DNA from: Gentiana macrophylla | Lineage: Eukaryota; Streptophyta; Magnoliopsida; Gentianales; Gentianaceae | DNA length: 64,000 nt | Direction: 5' to 3' | Assembly: GCA_026214975.1 (NCBI GenBank) | Contig: CM047808.1 | Location: 68,350,583-68,414,582, forward strand | In this document: one piece after another, positions 34,601-46,969 of the stretch | Numbering within the stretch: position 1 is the first letter of the stretch | Layout: every line of letters starts with the position of its first letter | Position numbers and translations under genes: made by a program | The notes under the pieces: generated by a model | What the model was told of the DNA's origin: nothing | Seen by the model: only the letters and a program-made list of their open reading frames with translations | Database searches by the model: none

Positions 34601-35092
34601 AGCTATCCATCCTTGCAAATCTTGAAGAGGTAAGGTTCATCCCATACAAATGTTTTCAAATCAGAGAAGAATTTCTTCTTCTCCTGATATGAGAATTCCG
34701 GATTAAGATATTGGGAATGAAGGTAGTTGACGATGGAAGAGTACCATGGAACATCTGGAGCACAATCGTCTATCAACATGACATTCTCAAGAGGAAATTA
34801 AAGATCTATATCGTCAGGGTCTTCCTTTTCCTCATTCAAAATTCTTGAAACATGATCAGCCACTACGTTTTCACTGCCCTTTTTGTCTTTAATCTGGACA
34901 TCAAACTCTTGTAGGATCGGATCCAACGTAGTAAGCACGGTTTAGCCTCCTTCTTTGTCATGAGATATCGCAGCGCCGTGATCACCCACACAATCACTTG
35001 AGCACCCAACAAGGAACTATGAAATTTGTCCATAGCGAAGACTACGGCTAGTAATTCCTTTTCAGTCGTCATGTAGTTTACTTGGGTAAGAT
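34601..35092 (-). pseudogene. RNase H of element B
   Basis: Continues the RT frame after a stop. The block TTEKELLAVVFAMDKF at about 35025-35072 is the standard gypsy RNase H motif, followed by LRYLMTKKEAKPCLLRW. The domain degrades RNA in the RNA-DNA hybrid during reverse transcription. Several frame changes are present towards the linker with integrase. Confidence 0.75.
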
Positions 35093-36409
35093 TTAGTGTG
35101 TGATCATGTAATAGATAGGCTGGAATTTTTCCTTAATCCATTGTCCTAAGATCGCACTAACAAAGATAGTTTGATGCATCACACATAAGCTCAAGGGTAG
35201 ATTCCAGTCAGGCGAGATAAGAATCGGTGCAGAAATTAATCGACTTTTAAGCTCCTTAAACGCTTGCTTGCAACTATCATCGAAATTAAAAACAATGTCT
35301 TCTTTGAGCAAAGTAGATAGGGGCTTGGCTATCTTGGAAAAGTCTTTAATGAATCTCCTATAAAAACCGATGTGTCCAAGAAAACCTCTAACTTCGCGCA
35401 CATTTCTAGGATAGTTCAACTTCTCGATAGCTTCAACTTTTTCCATGTCTACTTCAATACCTTTGGCTGAGATTTTGTGGCCAAGAACTATTCCTTCATC
35501 TACCATGAAATGGCACTTTTCCCAATTTAGGACTAAGTTCTTTTCCACACATCGGGATAACACCTGGTCAAGATTATCGAGACAATCATCAAAGGATTGA
35601 CCAAAGACCGAAAAATCATCCATAAAAGTTTTCATACACTTTTCAACTAACCCATCAAAGATGGCCATCATACATCTTTGGAATGTAGCTGGGGCATTGC
35701 AAAGACCAAATGGCATTCGCCTGTAAGCGAATGTACCATAGGGGCAGGTGAAAGTGGTCTTTTCTTGGTAAACCAGATCGATGGGTATCTGGAGATATCC
35801 TGAGTATCCGTCTAGGAAACAGTAGAATGCATGTCCCGCCAGGCGCTCTAGCATATGGTCAATGAATGGAAGGGGGAAATGATCTTTCATTGTAACCTCA
35901 TCAAGCTTTCTATAGTCGATACAGACTCTATAACCAGTAACGAGCCTCAATGTTATTTCTTCTCCCTTCTCATTCTTCTCAATAGTAATTCCTCCTTTCC
36001 TTGGGACTACCTGAGTAGGGGATACCCATTCACTGTCAGCAATTGCATAAATGATACCCATGTCTAAAAGCTTGATAATATCCTTTTTGACCACTTCTTG
36101 CATATGAGGGTTGAGCCTCCTTTGGGGCTGTCTAACACACTTTGCACCCTCTTGAGTCTTAATTTTATGCATACAAACGTCAGGAGATATCCCTCTGATG
36201 TCTCCAACTTGCCAACCAAAGGCTTTCTCGTTCTTTCTCAAGACATTTAACAATTTCATCTCTTCCAATCGAGATAGCTTAGCAGAAATAATCAACGGAA
36301 GCTTGTCACCTTCTCTTAAGAACACATATTTCATATGCTTAGGTAACGGCTTCAGTACCAGATCTGCAGGGGGGTCTTCTAAACTTGATTTAAGATCTCC
36401 ACTTTTCAA
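35093..36409 (-). pseudogene. Reverse transcriptase of element B
   Basis: A 438-codon open frame covering the whole gypsy RT and the start of RNase H. Motifs in order: WVSPTQVVPRKGG, RVCIDYRKLDEVTMKDHFP, FCFLDGYSG-type block, TCPYGTFAYRRMPFGLCNAPATFQRCM, the active site FMDDFSVFG (near 35620; M in place of V is common in Athila), then GHKIS and VREVRGFLGHIGFYRRFI. The frame is continuous, so this is the best-preserved pol domain in the window. It would need gag-pol processing and the missing upstream frame to work. Confidence 0.9.
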
Positions 36410-36416
36410 CTCAACA

Positions 36417-37085
36417 TCACTGAGTTTTACATAGTGGTCCCACTACCAAAACCTCTCCTTTCAACAATCCTTTATCAAACTCAGCTTCTAACTGTTCTAG
36501 ATTCACCACACCATGATTATTCAGATTCTCAACTAATCGCTCATATTCAGTTGCAACAGCCATGACTTGCTTTTCCATGTAATCATTGAAATCATCTGAC
36601 ATATCCTCAATGGAGAAGCCGGTGGGGTAATCAGAGGGTCTCTGAATAGCTTTGGAGACACTGTAGCTCACCTCCCGATCACCGACTCAGTATAGTCACT
36701 TGCCCACCATCACAATCAATGAGGCCCTGGGTCAGAAAGAAAGGGTCTTCCAAGTATCAAGGGACATTCTCATCCTTCTCTATGTCTTGGACGTACCAGT
36801 CAACCGGAAAGGTAAATCTATCAATTTGAACAAATACGTCCTTTAATATTCCCGTAGCTTTCTTGGAAGATCTATCAGCAAATTCAAGGTTCATGGTTGT
36901 GGGTTCTAGAAGATCATTCACCCAAGTCGCTTTGCAGACATTGACAATGGCATCGACTTATGGATGCACCTGTGTCACATAGAGAATTTGGGAAGACCAA
37001 GCCTCCCATCAGCAATGTGAGCACAAATTTCCCAGGGTCTCCCCTCTTGATTGGTACATCATCATAGGTTACCATGGAGAAATCT
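36417..37085 (-). pseudogene. Protease and protease-RT linker of element B
   Basis: An aspartic protease with the active-site block CDTGAS (about 36964-36981) and a downstream ADRSSKKATGILKDV segment, broken by several frame changes. It is followed by a linker (36417-36671) with EDMSDDFNDYMEKQVMAVA. The protease would cleave gag-pol. As it stands it cannot be made as one chain. Confidence 0.7.
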
Positions 37086-39289
37086 TCACCGATCCATGTC
37101 TTCTAACTTCTTCTTAGAAGAAACAACATCGTTCATGAACTTGGTATACTTAGGCATCTCAACCAAAACATCAGATAGTGGAAGATTAACCTGAGTATTT
37201 TTCAGAAGATTTAGCACCTTTTCGTATTTCTTGTCCTCATGCAAGGGGATGTTGCTTTTTCTAGGTGGAAATGGAAGTTTCTTCAAATCATTCTCAGAAA
37301 AGACTTTCTTCGAGGATGAACTGACAGCTTTGTCTTCCAAATCTTTCCACCTCACCACTTTCTCATTTTTCTTACTAGTCAGGGGATCAGCCACCTGACT
37401 TTCACTTGATTCTTCATTTCTCAGGGGATCAGCCACCTGAGGTCCTTCAAACTCTTTACTTCTAAGGGGATCAACCACCTGAGTACTCTCTTGCAGAAAA
37501 GGGGAACGTAGGTGCTCGACTTCCCCTCCTGCCTTATCACTGGCAGGAGGGGTTAGTGGTTTCCCTGGTTCGGGGGACCACTTAGTTGAGTACCAGATCT
37601 CATATTCATTGCACTAGCCTCTTCTCTACCATACGGAATTGAAGGTACCAGGTCAGTGCATTGGCTATGATTTAAATCGGTCTAAGCTACCTGACCGCCC
37701 TTAGGGTTCTTCTCCGTAAAGCTAGGCAACTGCCCTGAGGGTCTGGAAGCTAACTGCTCGGCCAATTGCCCGATTTGCCTATCAAGATTCTTCATTGTTC
37801 TATTTTGCTCCTCCCGAAAGGAGTCCCACTGAGCTCTGATATCATTAGAGTGCGAGGGGCCTTGAGAGTTTTGGAAGTTCTAGGGAAAAGGCTGGCTAGA
37901 CCGACTCTGCAGTGCAGGATTAGAATTGTTAGACCAATTCTAATTGAACCTTTGATTCTAATTGGAAAAATTAGTATTCTGGTTCTGATTGAAATTAGGG
38001 TTTCTATTGAAATTCTGACTTTGGTTAAGATTCGAATTTTGATTGAAATTTTGATCATGATTGAAACCCTGGTTTTGAAGATTACTTTGGCCAGAGAATT
38101 GATTATTAAATCTCTGGTTTTGCTGGCCAAAGAAAGCGTTTACTTCAGCATTCTATCCATTCATAGGACAAAAACGAGATGTATGCCCCATATTGTCACA
38201 GTTCTGACATATGACTTGATTGTACTTATCCCATAATCATGGACAACATTAACTTGATGACTAGAAGGGAAATGAATTGACATTGGCCAACCATATGGCG
38301 GTCGGACAATGAATAAATCACACATGTAACTTGAGAGTTACGTGGGAAGGATAGATTCAGTTAATCGGATTAGAAGACATTTGAGAAGCTGCCATCTGCT
38401 TTTGCAGCATGGCGATCAGACTTTGTATATTCACCTCCTCGATCCTGGGAGGAGGAGGAGGTGCTTGGATAGCTTGAGAGGCGGGGGCGTAATTATACTT
38501 GGCGATATCCTCAAATAGTGCCCATCCCTCTTCAGGTTTCTTTCTCAAGAATCCCCCACCAGAAGAACTATTGACCATGCCCTTAGTGAGCTCGGTCAAT
38601 CCACTGAAAAATGTATTGACTTGCCTCTGCAAGTCCAAACCATGATGGGGACATTTACGAAGAAGAGACTTGAACCTCTTCCATGCATCAAAGAACGATT
38701 CATTTTCCTTTTGGCAGAAAGTGAAAATGTCACTTAAGCATTGGGCTGTCTTGGATGGCGGGAAATATTGACTTAAGAACTCTTTTTCTAGTCCAGCCCA
38801 GATGGTAATGGATTCAGCAGGGAGAGAGTTGTACCACTCTTTTGCCTCCCCCTTCAAGGAAAACATAAATATTTTCAGTTTAATTGCATCCTCACTGACT
38901 CCTTGGATGCGAGTCGTACCACATATCTCCAGAAATGTGTGTACGTGCGTATGAGGATTTTCAGATTGAAACCCATGGAAGATGGATGCATGTTGCATCA
39001 TTTGAATGAGCCCAGGCTTGAGTTCGAAGGTCTGTGCATTTATGATTGGTAGGACGATAGCCGGGTTGACCTTGACTTCGCCAGGCATGGCGTAGTCTGA
39101 CAACGTACGTCTATCTTCAGCAGCCATAATGATGAAATCGTCAATCTCTTCAGCTAAGCGATCCTCAAGGTCTTGATCGGCCCTGTCAGAAGGAACCGCA
39201 GAACGGATTCTCTGCCTGTTTGGTCGGACTATGGTCCGCTCGAGGTTAGGGGTATAGAGTAGTGGCCCTTTTTGACTTCGAGTTTGCAT
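37086..39289 (-). pseudogene. gag of element B
   Basis: The ATG at 39289 begins QTRSQKGPLLYTP. The Retrotrans_gag domain spans about 38400-39030 (FELKPGLIQMMQ, FSLKGEAKEWYNSLPA, EFLSQYFPPSKTA, FKSLLRKCPHHGL, FFSGLT), followed by a stop at 38357. An Asn/Arg-rich linker at 37790-38230 is interrupted. The C-terminal part (37086-37478) has three repeats of VADPL.S/N and LPFPPRKSN. A run of imperfect Asn-Phe-Asn repeats encoded at 37930-38100 is typical of Athila gag. Confidence 0.85.
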
Positions 39290-39643
39290 AAACCGAAACC
39301 AAAATCATGTGGTTTAACCTTTTCATCAAAGGTTAAAACTAAGAAAAGATTTTAAAGAGAAGAGGTCAGACGGGCGTCCGGATTACTGGACGGGCGTCTG
39401 CCTGAAGAACTAGACGGGCGTCCGGATTAACTGGACGCTCGTCTGATTTCAGAAAAAACGAAAAACTGAAAAACAGAAAAGAAAAGATAAACTAGAAAAA
39501 TAATAACTATGAAACCTAACAACGAAAAACCTAATAACATAAACTATAAATTACCTAATAATAATAGATAAAATAAAATGAAAATAAAAAGAGAAATAAA
39601 AGCAAAATAAAACAAGAAAATAAAAACTAGACAACCGTCCGGT
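39290..39643 (-). other. 5' leader of element B with dyad cluster
   Basis: The untranslated leader between primer site and gag. It contains four GACGGGCGTCC/GGACG..CGTCT dyads (39366-39446), the same motif as in the LTR promoter and upstream of ORF3. The remainder is A-rich with no ORF. Confidence 0.6.
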
Positions 39644-39661
39644 TCCCCGGCAACGGCGCCA
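39644..39661 (-). promoter_or_regulatory. Primer binding site of element B (tRNA-Asp type)
   Basis: The minus strand reads TGGCGCCGTTGCCGGGGA, identical to that of element A and six bases from the LTR end. Confidence 0.9.
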
Positions 39662-39667
39662 AAAACT

Positions 39668-41299
39668 TGTCTCGGATTTTTATCAACAGAAAAACAACAA
39701 GTAATAAATTATAAATCTGGTATACCCCAAGTGCAGGGATCGTAGTATAGCAACTAATACCGGGTCGATCTCACAGGGAATCGGGGTTGTTTATTCTAGT
39801 TTTTATTAACTAACCTAAAAATGTCACGACTACTACTACTAAAAAGATTATAACAAAATAAAACAATTAACAAGTAACAAGCTAAAAACGATAATAATAA
39901 TGTATAAATCGACGAGAAGATCGAAATCTAAAGCCAGGAAGATATGATTACGAACAAGATAACTAACCTAAGTTTATTCTAACCCTAATACGCAATAAAA
40001 ACTATAGCTTTACTAGGCAATTCTAGCACAACTGATTTTAGTCAATAATTTTAACAAACGAACAAGCTATTCATCCACCAATCCTACAACAATCAATTTA
40101 TATCTAGATTATCTCGCGGTTTTTAACAAAGTTTTGATTCACCTAACAAAGGTATGAACTCCTAATCCCTTAGAAAAGTTCGCCGATCAATCTTTTATCT
40201 TTCGATCCTAAAGATTAATGCTTTCAAATCAAAGGTGTAAGATTTCTCAATCTAGCAACCTAGAAATTCAACCTAATCAACTCTTGTTATTTTTAGGTTA
40301 AAGATCTAACCTTTATCATGGTGATCTAAGGTTTAACATGATTCTCATCAAAATCAAACAATCAAACATGCAATGATCTCTCGATGTAATTGCATAAGAT
40401 AAATATAAACAATAATAAAGGTACAACTTTGATAAGAAAAACTCACAAAATAATCAAGAAATGAAACTGAATTGTTGATAGGATGGCTTCACAATGCTTG
40501 GTCCAAAAGCCTTTAGCCTCTAAACACCACTTGAAAGCTAGAAATTGCTTGAATAAAGTACATAAATTGAAAGATCTAATCTAGAGATTGAAAAGCAAAA
40601 AATTTGATCTAAGAAAGATGAAAAACTAAGCTAAGCCGCCCCAGGGGTTATTATGGCCGCTAGACAGACAAATTAGTGGTCTCAATGTATGTCTCTAGTG
40701 TTGAAATCCGCACGCATATTTATAGGTTTCAGAGTCGGTTCTGCTAAGTCGGCGCTCGGACGCCCGTCCAGGGTCTTGAACGCCCGTCCAGTAATGCATA
40801 AAAACTTCGAGTCGGGCAGAGCTGGATCAGATGCCCGTCCTATGTAAATCTGGACGCTCGTCCAGCAAATTTGTCAAAGCTCTGAATCAAGTTACTTCTT
40901 CTAGACGCCCGTCCAAATGCTCGACGCCCGTCCACATGGACGCTTAGTTCAACGCTGCTCGTAATGACTTCAAATCCGATTTTCATCTCTATTTTCAACC
41001 GAATTCATCTTTATCTCTTTTTCTTCATATAAATCCGATCCTTAACATCTTTTAATCCTCTTTTAGACCAATTTCGTGTATACTACAAGATAATAAAAAC
41101 ATTGCAAAGTGTAATATCATTCAAATCAATAGAAATCAACAATAAAACACATAGTTCAACCAACTTTGCAATTAAACCACTTCAAACCTCACTTGCTCAA
41201 TAATTCAATTAAACACTCAACTTCTATGCAAATTATATAAACATGGAGGAAATTATTACGAAATATAACATTATAAATCACATAAAATCACCCTAAACA
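39668..41299 (-). repeat. 5' LTR of element B
   Basis: 1632 bp, TGTCTCGGATTTT to CACCCTAAACA. In element sense six or seven GGACG..CGTCC dyads (40745-40960) precede the TATA sequence CCTATAAATATG (40716-40726). The block 39885-40647 is absent from the 3' LTR. The ATTTG duplication follows at 41300-41304. Confidence 0.93.
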
Positions 41300-41304
41300 A
41301 TTTG

Positions 41305-41402
41305 ACTTATATTCCACATAATAACGAGTCTATCTATCCTCTCTTGACCAGAATTCGGGGTGAATATAGGTATAATTATTGGTACCATTTAGAGCATTAT
41401 CA
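41305..41402 (-). repeat. 5' LTR of element C, outer end
   Basis: The last 98 bp of the LTR split by element B; in element sense it starts TGATAATGCTCTAAATGG. It is followed by ACTGC (41403-41407). The complement, GCAGT, also follows the other LTR of C at 54543-54547. This is the expected 5-bp duplication once the inversion is undone. Confidence 0.88.
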
Positions 41403-42325
41403 ACTGCTCTATGCTGAAGCTTGTTTCGACGATTAAATCTGCTAGTGACTGTGCTTTGATTACTTTTCGGGGCTGGTATTGTATATCAAATTCTGTGAGT
41501 TCGGTCGCCCATCGAAGTAAACGGCCCGAGAGGTCCGGCCTATGCAGTACTTGACGCAATAGACTATTCGTGAGAGTGATAATAGCATGCGAAGTAAAAT
41601 AGCCCTTGAGTTTGCGGGTAGCAATAACCAGCGAGTAGGCAAGCTTTCCAAAATAAAAATAGCGACTCTCCACCGGATTGAGAGCCTTGCTTACATAAAA
41701 AAATGGGATTTTGGAGTGTTCCGGACTCCTTTACAAGCACATCAGCTACAACCCCATCTGACGCCGCTAAATACAAATACAGAACATCCCCATCTTTCGG
41801 ATTGACTAGCAATAGAGGTTTCCCCAGGTATTCTTTTAGTGCTCAGAATGCTTGGGAGAATTCCTCATCCTATCAGAACGTTTTGTCACATTTTATGATT
41901 TTGATGAAAGGGAGACACTTTTCTCCAGATTTTGATATGAACTTGCCCAGATCCATTATCCTGCCATTTTGTATTTGGACCTCCTTGATGCATGTTGGTT
42001 CCTTCATGTCGAGCAAAGCTTGGATCTTTTCTGGGTTGGCTTCCATGCCTCATGACTTACCATGAACACCAGGAATTTGCCTGCCTGGACACCAAACGTG
42101 CATTTTGTCGGATTAAGCTTCTTGGAGTGTCTTCGGACATTATCAAACGTTTCAGTAAGGTTGGAGGCATGACAGCCAGTGACTGACAAGACGACCATAT
42201 CATCTATATATATAATCCTCCATGTTCTTAGCGATCTGTGAGTTGAAAACTTTATTCACCATCCTTTGATATGTCGATCCTGCGTTCTTTAACCCAAATG
42301 GCATCATCTCATAATAAAACAGGCC
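41403..42325 (-). pseudogene. RT and RNase H of Tat-like gypsy element F (first half of pol)
   Basis: In minus sense: RT block FYYEMMPFGLKNAGSTYQ (about 42300), active site YIDDMVV (about 42200), LNPTKCTFGVQAGKFL, then RNase H with DGVVADVLVKES, ESRYFYFGKLAYSLVIATRKLK and LTEFDIQYQPRK. It ends at 41403, where the LTR of C begins, in the middle of pol. The next part of pol (archaeal-type RNase H, integrase) is found at 54543 on the plus strand. The 5' part of RT is missing beyond 42325. Confidence 0.8.
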
Positions 42326-43507
42326 CCCAAACGATCTGAGACCGCACAGTCCGAGTCATCGATCACCTCTGCAGGCCCCAGTGTCTATGATAAGTCTTTT
42401 TAATAGTACCTTTTGCATAGTCCGAGTCGTCGATCACCTCTGTCCGTAGTCGTACCTATCGAGTATTCTCTGCACTCTTCGGATAACTACGCGCTGGGGC
42501 TGCACCGTGGACGTTATCCATGGGCCCGAGGCGTTGGAGTGCCAACCTTCTACTCTTTTCAGGGACTAAAGTTGCATGACAGCTCTGGCGTACCTCTGTA
42601 TGATGAGGTCGATTAACCCTTATCGGATTTTGCGTCGGTTGTACCTCGGTTGGAGCTGGCATAGGCGGAGAGAATTTACTAACCGGTTGTGGAGGAAAGC
42701 CCCCTGTGATGAGGTTTAAGTTGTAGACCCACATATCTTCTACATATTCCATATGGGACTTCAACGCCAGTGTATAGGAGCTTGGCCCCAGAGTTGGATT
42801 CGCTCCCTACTCCATGTTTTGCTAAAGAGGATCTCCAGTACGCTTGTTGTGGCCCTTCTTTATGGACACGTCCCCTAGCTCACGAGACTTTGCTTTTTCA
42901 TTTAAGACGCTACGCATGTCATGTTCGTTATTATTTCCACCGCTTCCCCCGGCTGTGCATGACCCCTGCTACGCATACTCTGATGTGATGTTGTGCCACG
43001 TGGAGGGTCCTGATTCGTCCCTTTGTTCGGTGTCTCGAGCACTATTACTTTCCTCCACCATTTGATTTGAAAGGAAACATGCAAAATACGCTATCTAGGC
43101 AAATTGCTTGTAACAAACGCAGCTTACCTACCGGCCCGCGTAATGCTCAATCGATCCATCTCCAAATTAACCAACCGACACAACACTATTACTTTATAGA
43201 ACTGAAACCTGGGAGCATGCATGCGCTGAACCAAGGGTGATGATGATCCCACCGCCAACCTTGCGAAGCTACCGGTGTTGATTCTTTTCCTTGTTTAATA
43301 TGCTTGTCCAAAGAAAAGGCTGTGATTCGTAAAATCAAGAACCTCTTCACTTGCGATGTTGTGATAATGGTGAAAGGTATGATCTTTAGGCTATACAACC
43401 CAAAAATCAAAATTTTTCTTACTTTGAGGCTTGAGGGTGGCGGCGTAAGTCGCCGGAAATGTTGTAAATATGATTTTGATGATCGTTTTCCCGGTAACGA
43501 AGCCAAC
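42326..43507 (-). other. gag remnant, leader and primer site of element F
   Basis: Degenerate sequence between LTR and RT of element F. Broken frames (42456-42764, 42902-43084) are Pro/Arg-rich and may be the N-terminal part of gag, but I do not recognise a domain. A 27-bp direct repeat (GTCCGAGTC.TCGATCACCTCTG at 42349 and 42419) marks the deletion between gag and RT. The primer site next to the LTR (about 43489-43507) reads TTGGCTTCGTTACCGGGAA in sense, a divergent relative of the Asp-type site. Confidence 0.45.
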
Positions 43508-44121
43508 TGATATTGCCAGGAATATCACGCCGGTGGTGTAGGTGTTTAGAAGGTGGATATATTAGCGTAGAAGGTGACTTTAGAACGGGGTGACGGTGGC
43601 TGTAAAGATTTCAGTGTGGTGCTCAGCCGGCGAGCTCAATAGGTAGTATAAAGAGGATCATGGTCGACAAATTGGTAGAGTTTATCTGCTTATATTGAAT
43701 TGCGTATACCCCTATTCTAATTGCATGAGGCCTCTATTTATAGGCAAAGCTCTAAATGCGATTAGACTAATAGTGACAAGACATAATTGAACATAATTAA
43801 GATGACATGCAGCTCTAGAAGGTCGGGCCCAAGGGTCCGTTGATCACTCTGATCCCCTCTCGTTGAGACAGTCTTATCCTTGCTAATGCTAAGTATCAAG
43901 CGTGCTTGCCTAGAGATAAAGGGCATAGTCCGGCTGACCGATATATCGGACCGGGGGTTGCGCGTTCGGCCCCTCTAAAGGTCGGGTACGAATGTGCGAA
44001 CTCGATGACCTGATCGGATTACTTACAGACGGGCTGGCGTTGATGGAGGCCAGAGGTTGAGAATAGACCACTACGGTGAGCCTGATAGTGGTCCGGTGAA
44101 CCGTGTTCGGCCGCGGTGTAT
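43508..44121 (-). repeat. 5' LTR of Tat-like element F
   Basis: 614 bp; in element sense TGATACACCGCGGCC to GGCAATATCA, with the TATA box GCCTATAAATAGAGG (43730-43745) in the middle. The outer end cuts into the integrase of copia L at 44122, so F inserted in L. The 3' LTR of F is not in the window, so its duplication (GTTCC on this side) cannot be verified. Confidence 0.65.
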
Positions 44122-44960
44122 CAGTTCCCAAAAGGAAAATCTTGGGGGGCAAAACAAGTGTTGGAACTCATCCATTCTGACTTGTATGGACCAATCAACC
44201 CATCATCTAATAGAGGAAAAATGTACTTCATTACATTCACTGATGATTTTTCTAGGAAGACTTGGGTTGGATTCTTGCAAGAAAAATCTGAGGCCTTGAA
44301 AGCATTGAAGAACTTCAAATTTCTAAGTGAAAAAGAGACCGCTCAAAATCAAAAGTCTGAGAAGAGATAGAGATGGAGAATTTTGCTCAAATTGAGTTTG
44401 AAGAATTCTGCACTCAAGAATGGAATAAGAAGGAAATTGACAAGAATGACCTATAAACCACAAAGAAAAAGGTGTATCTAAGAGGAAGAATAGGACTATC
44501 GTAAATATGGTAAGAAGGATGCTTGCATATGGAAATGTACCACAGAGATTCTGGCTTGAAGGTGTAAGTTAGAGTGTGCATATTTTGAACAGATGCCCAA
44601 CATTTTCTGTTCAAAACATGACACCAAAAGAAGCATGGAACTCAATCAAAATGTAAGTCATTTTAAAATCTTTGGATGCATTGCTTATGCTCATATTCCC
44701 GATGCAAACATGAAGAAACTCAGTGATAAAAGAAAGCAATGTGTTTTCTTGGGGATCAGTTAAAAGTCCAAGGCATACAAGTTGTTTAATCATATGACCA
44801 AAAGAATAGTAATCAGCAGAGATATGGTGTTTGATGAACTAAACACTTGGAATTGGGAAACAAACAATGCTCAGTTCCATCTTCTTTAAAATCTGATAGA
44901 TGAAGAACCTAGGGAGGATTTGCCCCAGGTTCAGCAGACTCAAGACTTAGTAGACTCGAT
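44122..44960 (+). pseudogene. Integrase of copia element L, 5'-truncated
   Basis: A copia integrase core starting within KGKSWGAKQVLELIHSDLYG, with the first catalytic D in HSDLYGPI and the block YFITFTDDFSRKTWVGFL. Later frames carry the pieces leading to FKIFGCIAYAH, LSDKRKQCVFLG and the region SKAYKLFNHMTKRIVISRDMVF, typical of the copia integrase C-terminal part. Stops and frame changes are frequent. Gag, protease and the N-terminal zinc finger were cut away by the insertion of F at 44122. Confidence 0.85.
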
Positions 44961-45159
44961 TCTCATGGACTCAAGACTCGATTCAAAGAGACTCATGACA
45001 TCACCAAGACTCAAAGACCCCCATCATGAAAAATGAAGCGAGAGGTTCAAAGAAACTGACCTCAAAGAAACAGAAGAAGGCCAGGCTGGATGACAGATTT
45101 TGAGGTAACAGTTTTACCATAAATAGAGGAGTCTACCTATTATGCTCTATTTTCTAGTG

Positions 45160-46690
45160 ATGATCCAATCACTTATGATAAGGCAGCAAAAGACAGCAAA
45201 TTGAGGCTATGGATGAAGAAATCTTGGCCATTGAAAGGAATCAGACTTGGAGTCTCATAGATTTACCAAAAGGACACGAAACTATTGGTGTCAAGTGGAT
45301 CTATAAGACAAAGCTTAATGAAGATGGTAAAGTCAGCAAGTATAAGGCTAGACTAGTGGCCAAAGAATACAAGCCAGAGTATGGGATTGACTACAATGAA
45401 GTGTTTTCCCCAGTAGCAAAGATGGAAACTATCAGACTAGTAACTCTTTAGCAGCTCATAATCATTGGAAAGTACATCAAATGGATGTGAGGTCAGCATT
45501 TTTGAATGGACAGCTGCAAGAAGAAGTATATGTGGATCAACCATAGGGTTATGTGAAGAATGGAGTAGAAAACAAAGTGTATAGGCTTAACAAAGACTTA
45601 CATGGACTCAAGCAAGCCCCAACGGCTTGGTACAGTTGTATTGATTCTTAGTTAGTGAAGGCAGGTTTCACAAGGTGCCCATATGAACCTACTTTGTATG
45701 TGAAAGTTAACAGCAAGGGAGGGCTACTGATTGATTGTTTGTATGTGGATGATCTTATCTTTACCAGTGGTGAACTCAATATGATAATAGAGTTCAAAGA
45801 GGCAATGAAGACCAAATTTAGCATGACAGACATGGGACTAATGCATTATTTCTTTGGCATTGAGGTTCAGTTGACTGAATTAGGGATATATGTGTCTCAA
45901 AACAAGTATGTGACTGAAATACTCAGCAGGTTTGAAATGAAGGACAGCAACCCACCACTCGTACCCTGTGAAACTGGTGTGAAACTCAGCAAGGAAAGTA
46001 CAGGTGGTAAGGTGACTCCCACCCTATACAAACAGATGATAGGGTGCCTTCTATATTTGAAAGCAACAAGACTAGACATCATGTATGTTGTAAGTGTGGA
46101 AAGCAGATACATTGAGTCACCATCAGCGGATCACTTAAACTATGTGAAGAGGATCCTAAGATGCCTAAATGGAACCATCAATCTTGGCATCAAGTATGGT
46201 TCAGCAGGGAAGGCTCACCTGACTGGATATTCTGATAGTGATTATACTGAAGGTATTGATGACAAGAAGATTACTTCTGGTTTTGTGTTTATGTTTGGAA
46301 CAAGTGCTATCAGCTGGTCTTCAAAAAGCAACCAATAGTCACTCTATCCACAACCGAAGCAGAGTTTGTTGTAGCAACACATGGTGCATGTCAACGATCG
46401 ACAGTTAAGAAGACTCTTGGAAGTCTAGGCAAGTTCGATGGGGATCGGGAACATTTTGTACTGTGATAACAACTCTACTATTAAGTTAACCAGGAATCCA
46501 GTGTTACACAACATAAGCACGCACATTGATGTGAAATACCATTTTCTGAGAGATTTATGTGAAGAATGAATCATTGAGTTGTTGTATTGCAGAAGTGAAG
46601 ATCAGTTGGCTCATATTATGACTAAAGGACTCAAGAGCGATCAATTTTTGAATCTTAGAGACAAGCTGGGAATGTGTGAAGTAATCTGAA
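45160..46690 (+). pseudogene. Reverse transcriptase/RNase H of copia element L
   Basis: The RVT_2-type RT. The frame at 45209-45451 has MDEEILAIERNQTWSLIDLP, GVKWIYKTKLNEDG and VAKEYKPEYGIDYNEVFSPVAK. A stop follows, then QMDVRSAFLNG and LHGLKQAPTAWY in shifted frames. From 45655 come CLYVDDLIF (YVDD active site), the MTDMGLMHYFFGIEV block and YKQMIGCLLYL. RNase H follows with GYSDSDY and, past a stop at 46338, LSTTEAEFV. Premature stops show that the element is dead. Confidence 0.9.
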
Positions 46691-46701
46691 CTGTTAGCTA
46701 G

Positions 46702-46969
46702 ATTAAGGGAAGGAATGTTAGAATATTTATTTTAATTATTATGTTAATCAAGTTTTATTACCTAAGGCTATTTCAGTCATGTTATTTCCCATTTTCACAT
46801 TTTCCCATTACTAGAGTAGTTGTTGTTGGTTAAAGCCATGATCACATGTTTCCTACTTTTTAAGAAGTGGCTTATTGGTTAGTTTTCTACTACTTGTATA
46901 TATATACTTGTTCTATCAATGAAATTTTCAAGTTTTCCCAAAAAACTATCTCTTTCATAAAAGCTATCA
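46702..46969 (+). repeat. Polypurine tract and 3' LTR of copia element L
   Basis: The purine run ATTAAGGGAAGGAA (46702-46715) is followed by an LTR starting TGTTAGAATATTTATTTT (46716). A TATA-like TATATATATA lies near 46897. The LTR end is uncertain and placed at 46969 (GCTATCA); it could be up to about 50 bp shorter. Confidence 0.6.

Larger units (their letters stand above)
28282..41304 (-). mobile_element. Complete Athila-like gypsy element B
   Basis: The element runs 28287-41299 and is flanked by the 5-bp duplication ATTTG (28282-28286, 41300-41304). It is about 13 kb and has LTRs, an intact Asp-type primer site, gag, protease, RT, RNase H, integrase, a third ORF and a polypurine tract in the usual Athila order. 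Stops and frame changes in gag, protease and ORF3 indicate that it is not fully active, but RT and the integrase catalytic triad are preserved. It sits inside the 5' LTR of element C. It may have supplied enzymes to gag-only relatives such as A; that is inference. Confidence 0.92.

Noticed and set aside
40745..40960. Regularly repeated GGACG..CGTCC motifs that resemble a small CRISPR-like array
   Set aside because: Spacing is irregular, repeats are only about 12 bp, the host is a plant, and the motifs sit in an LTR promoter.
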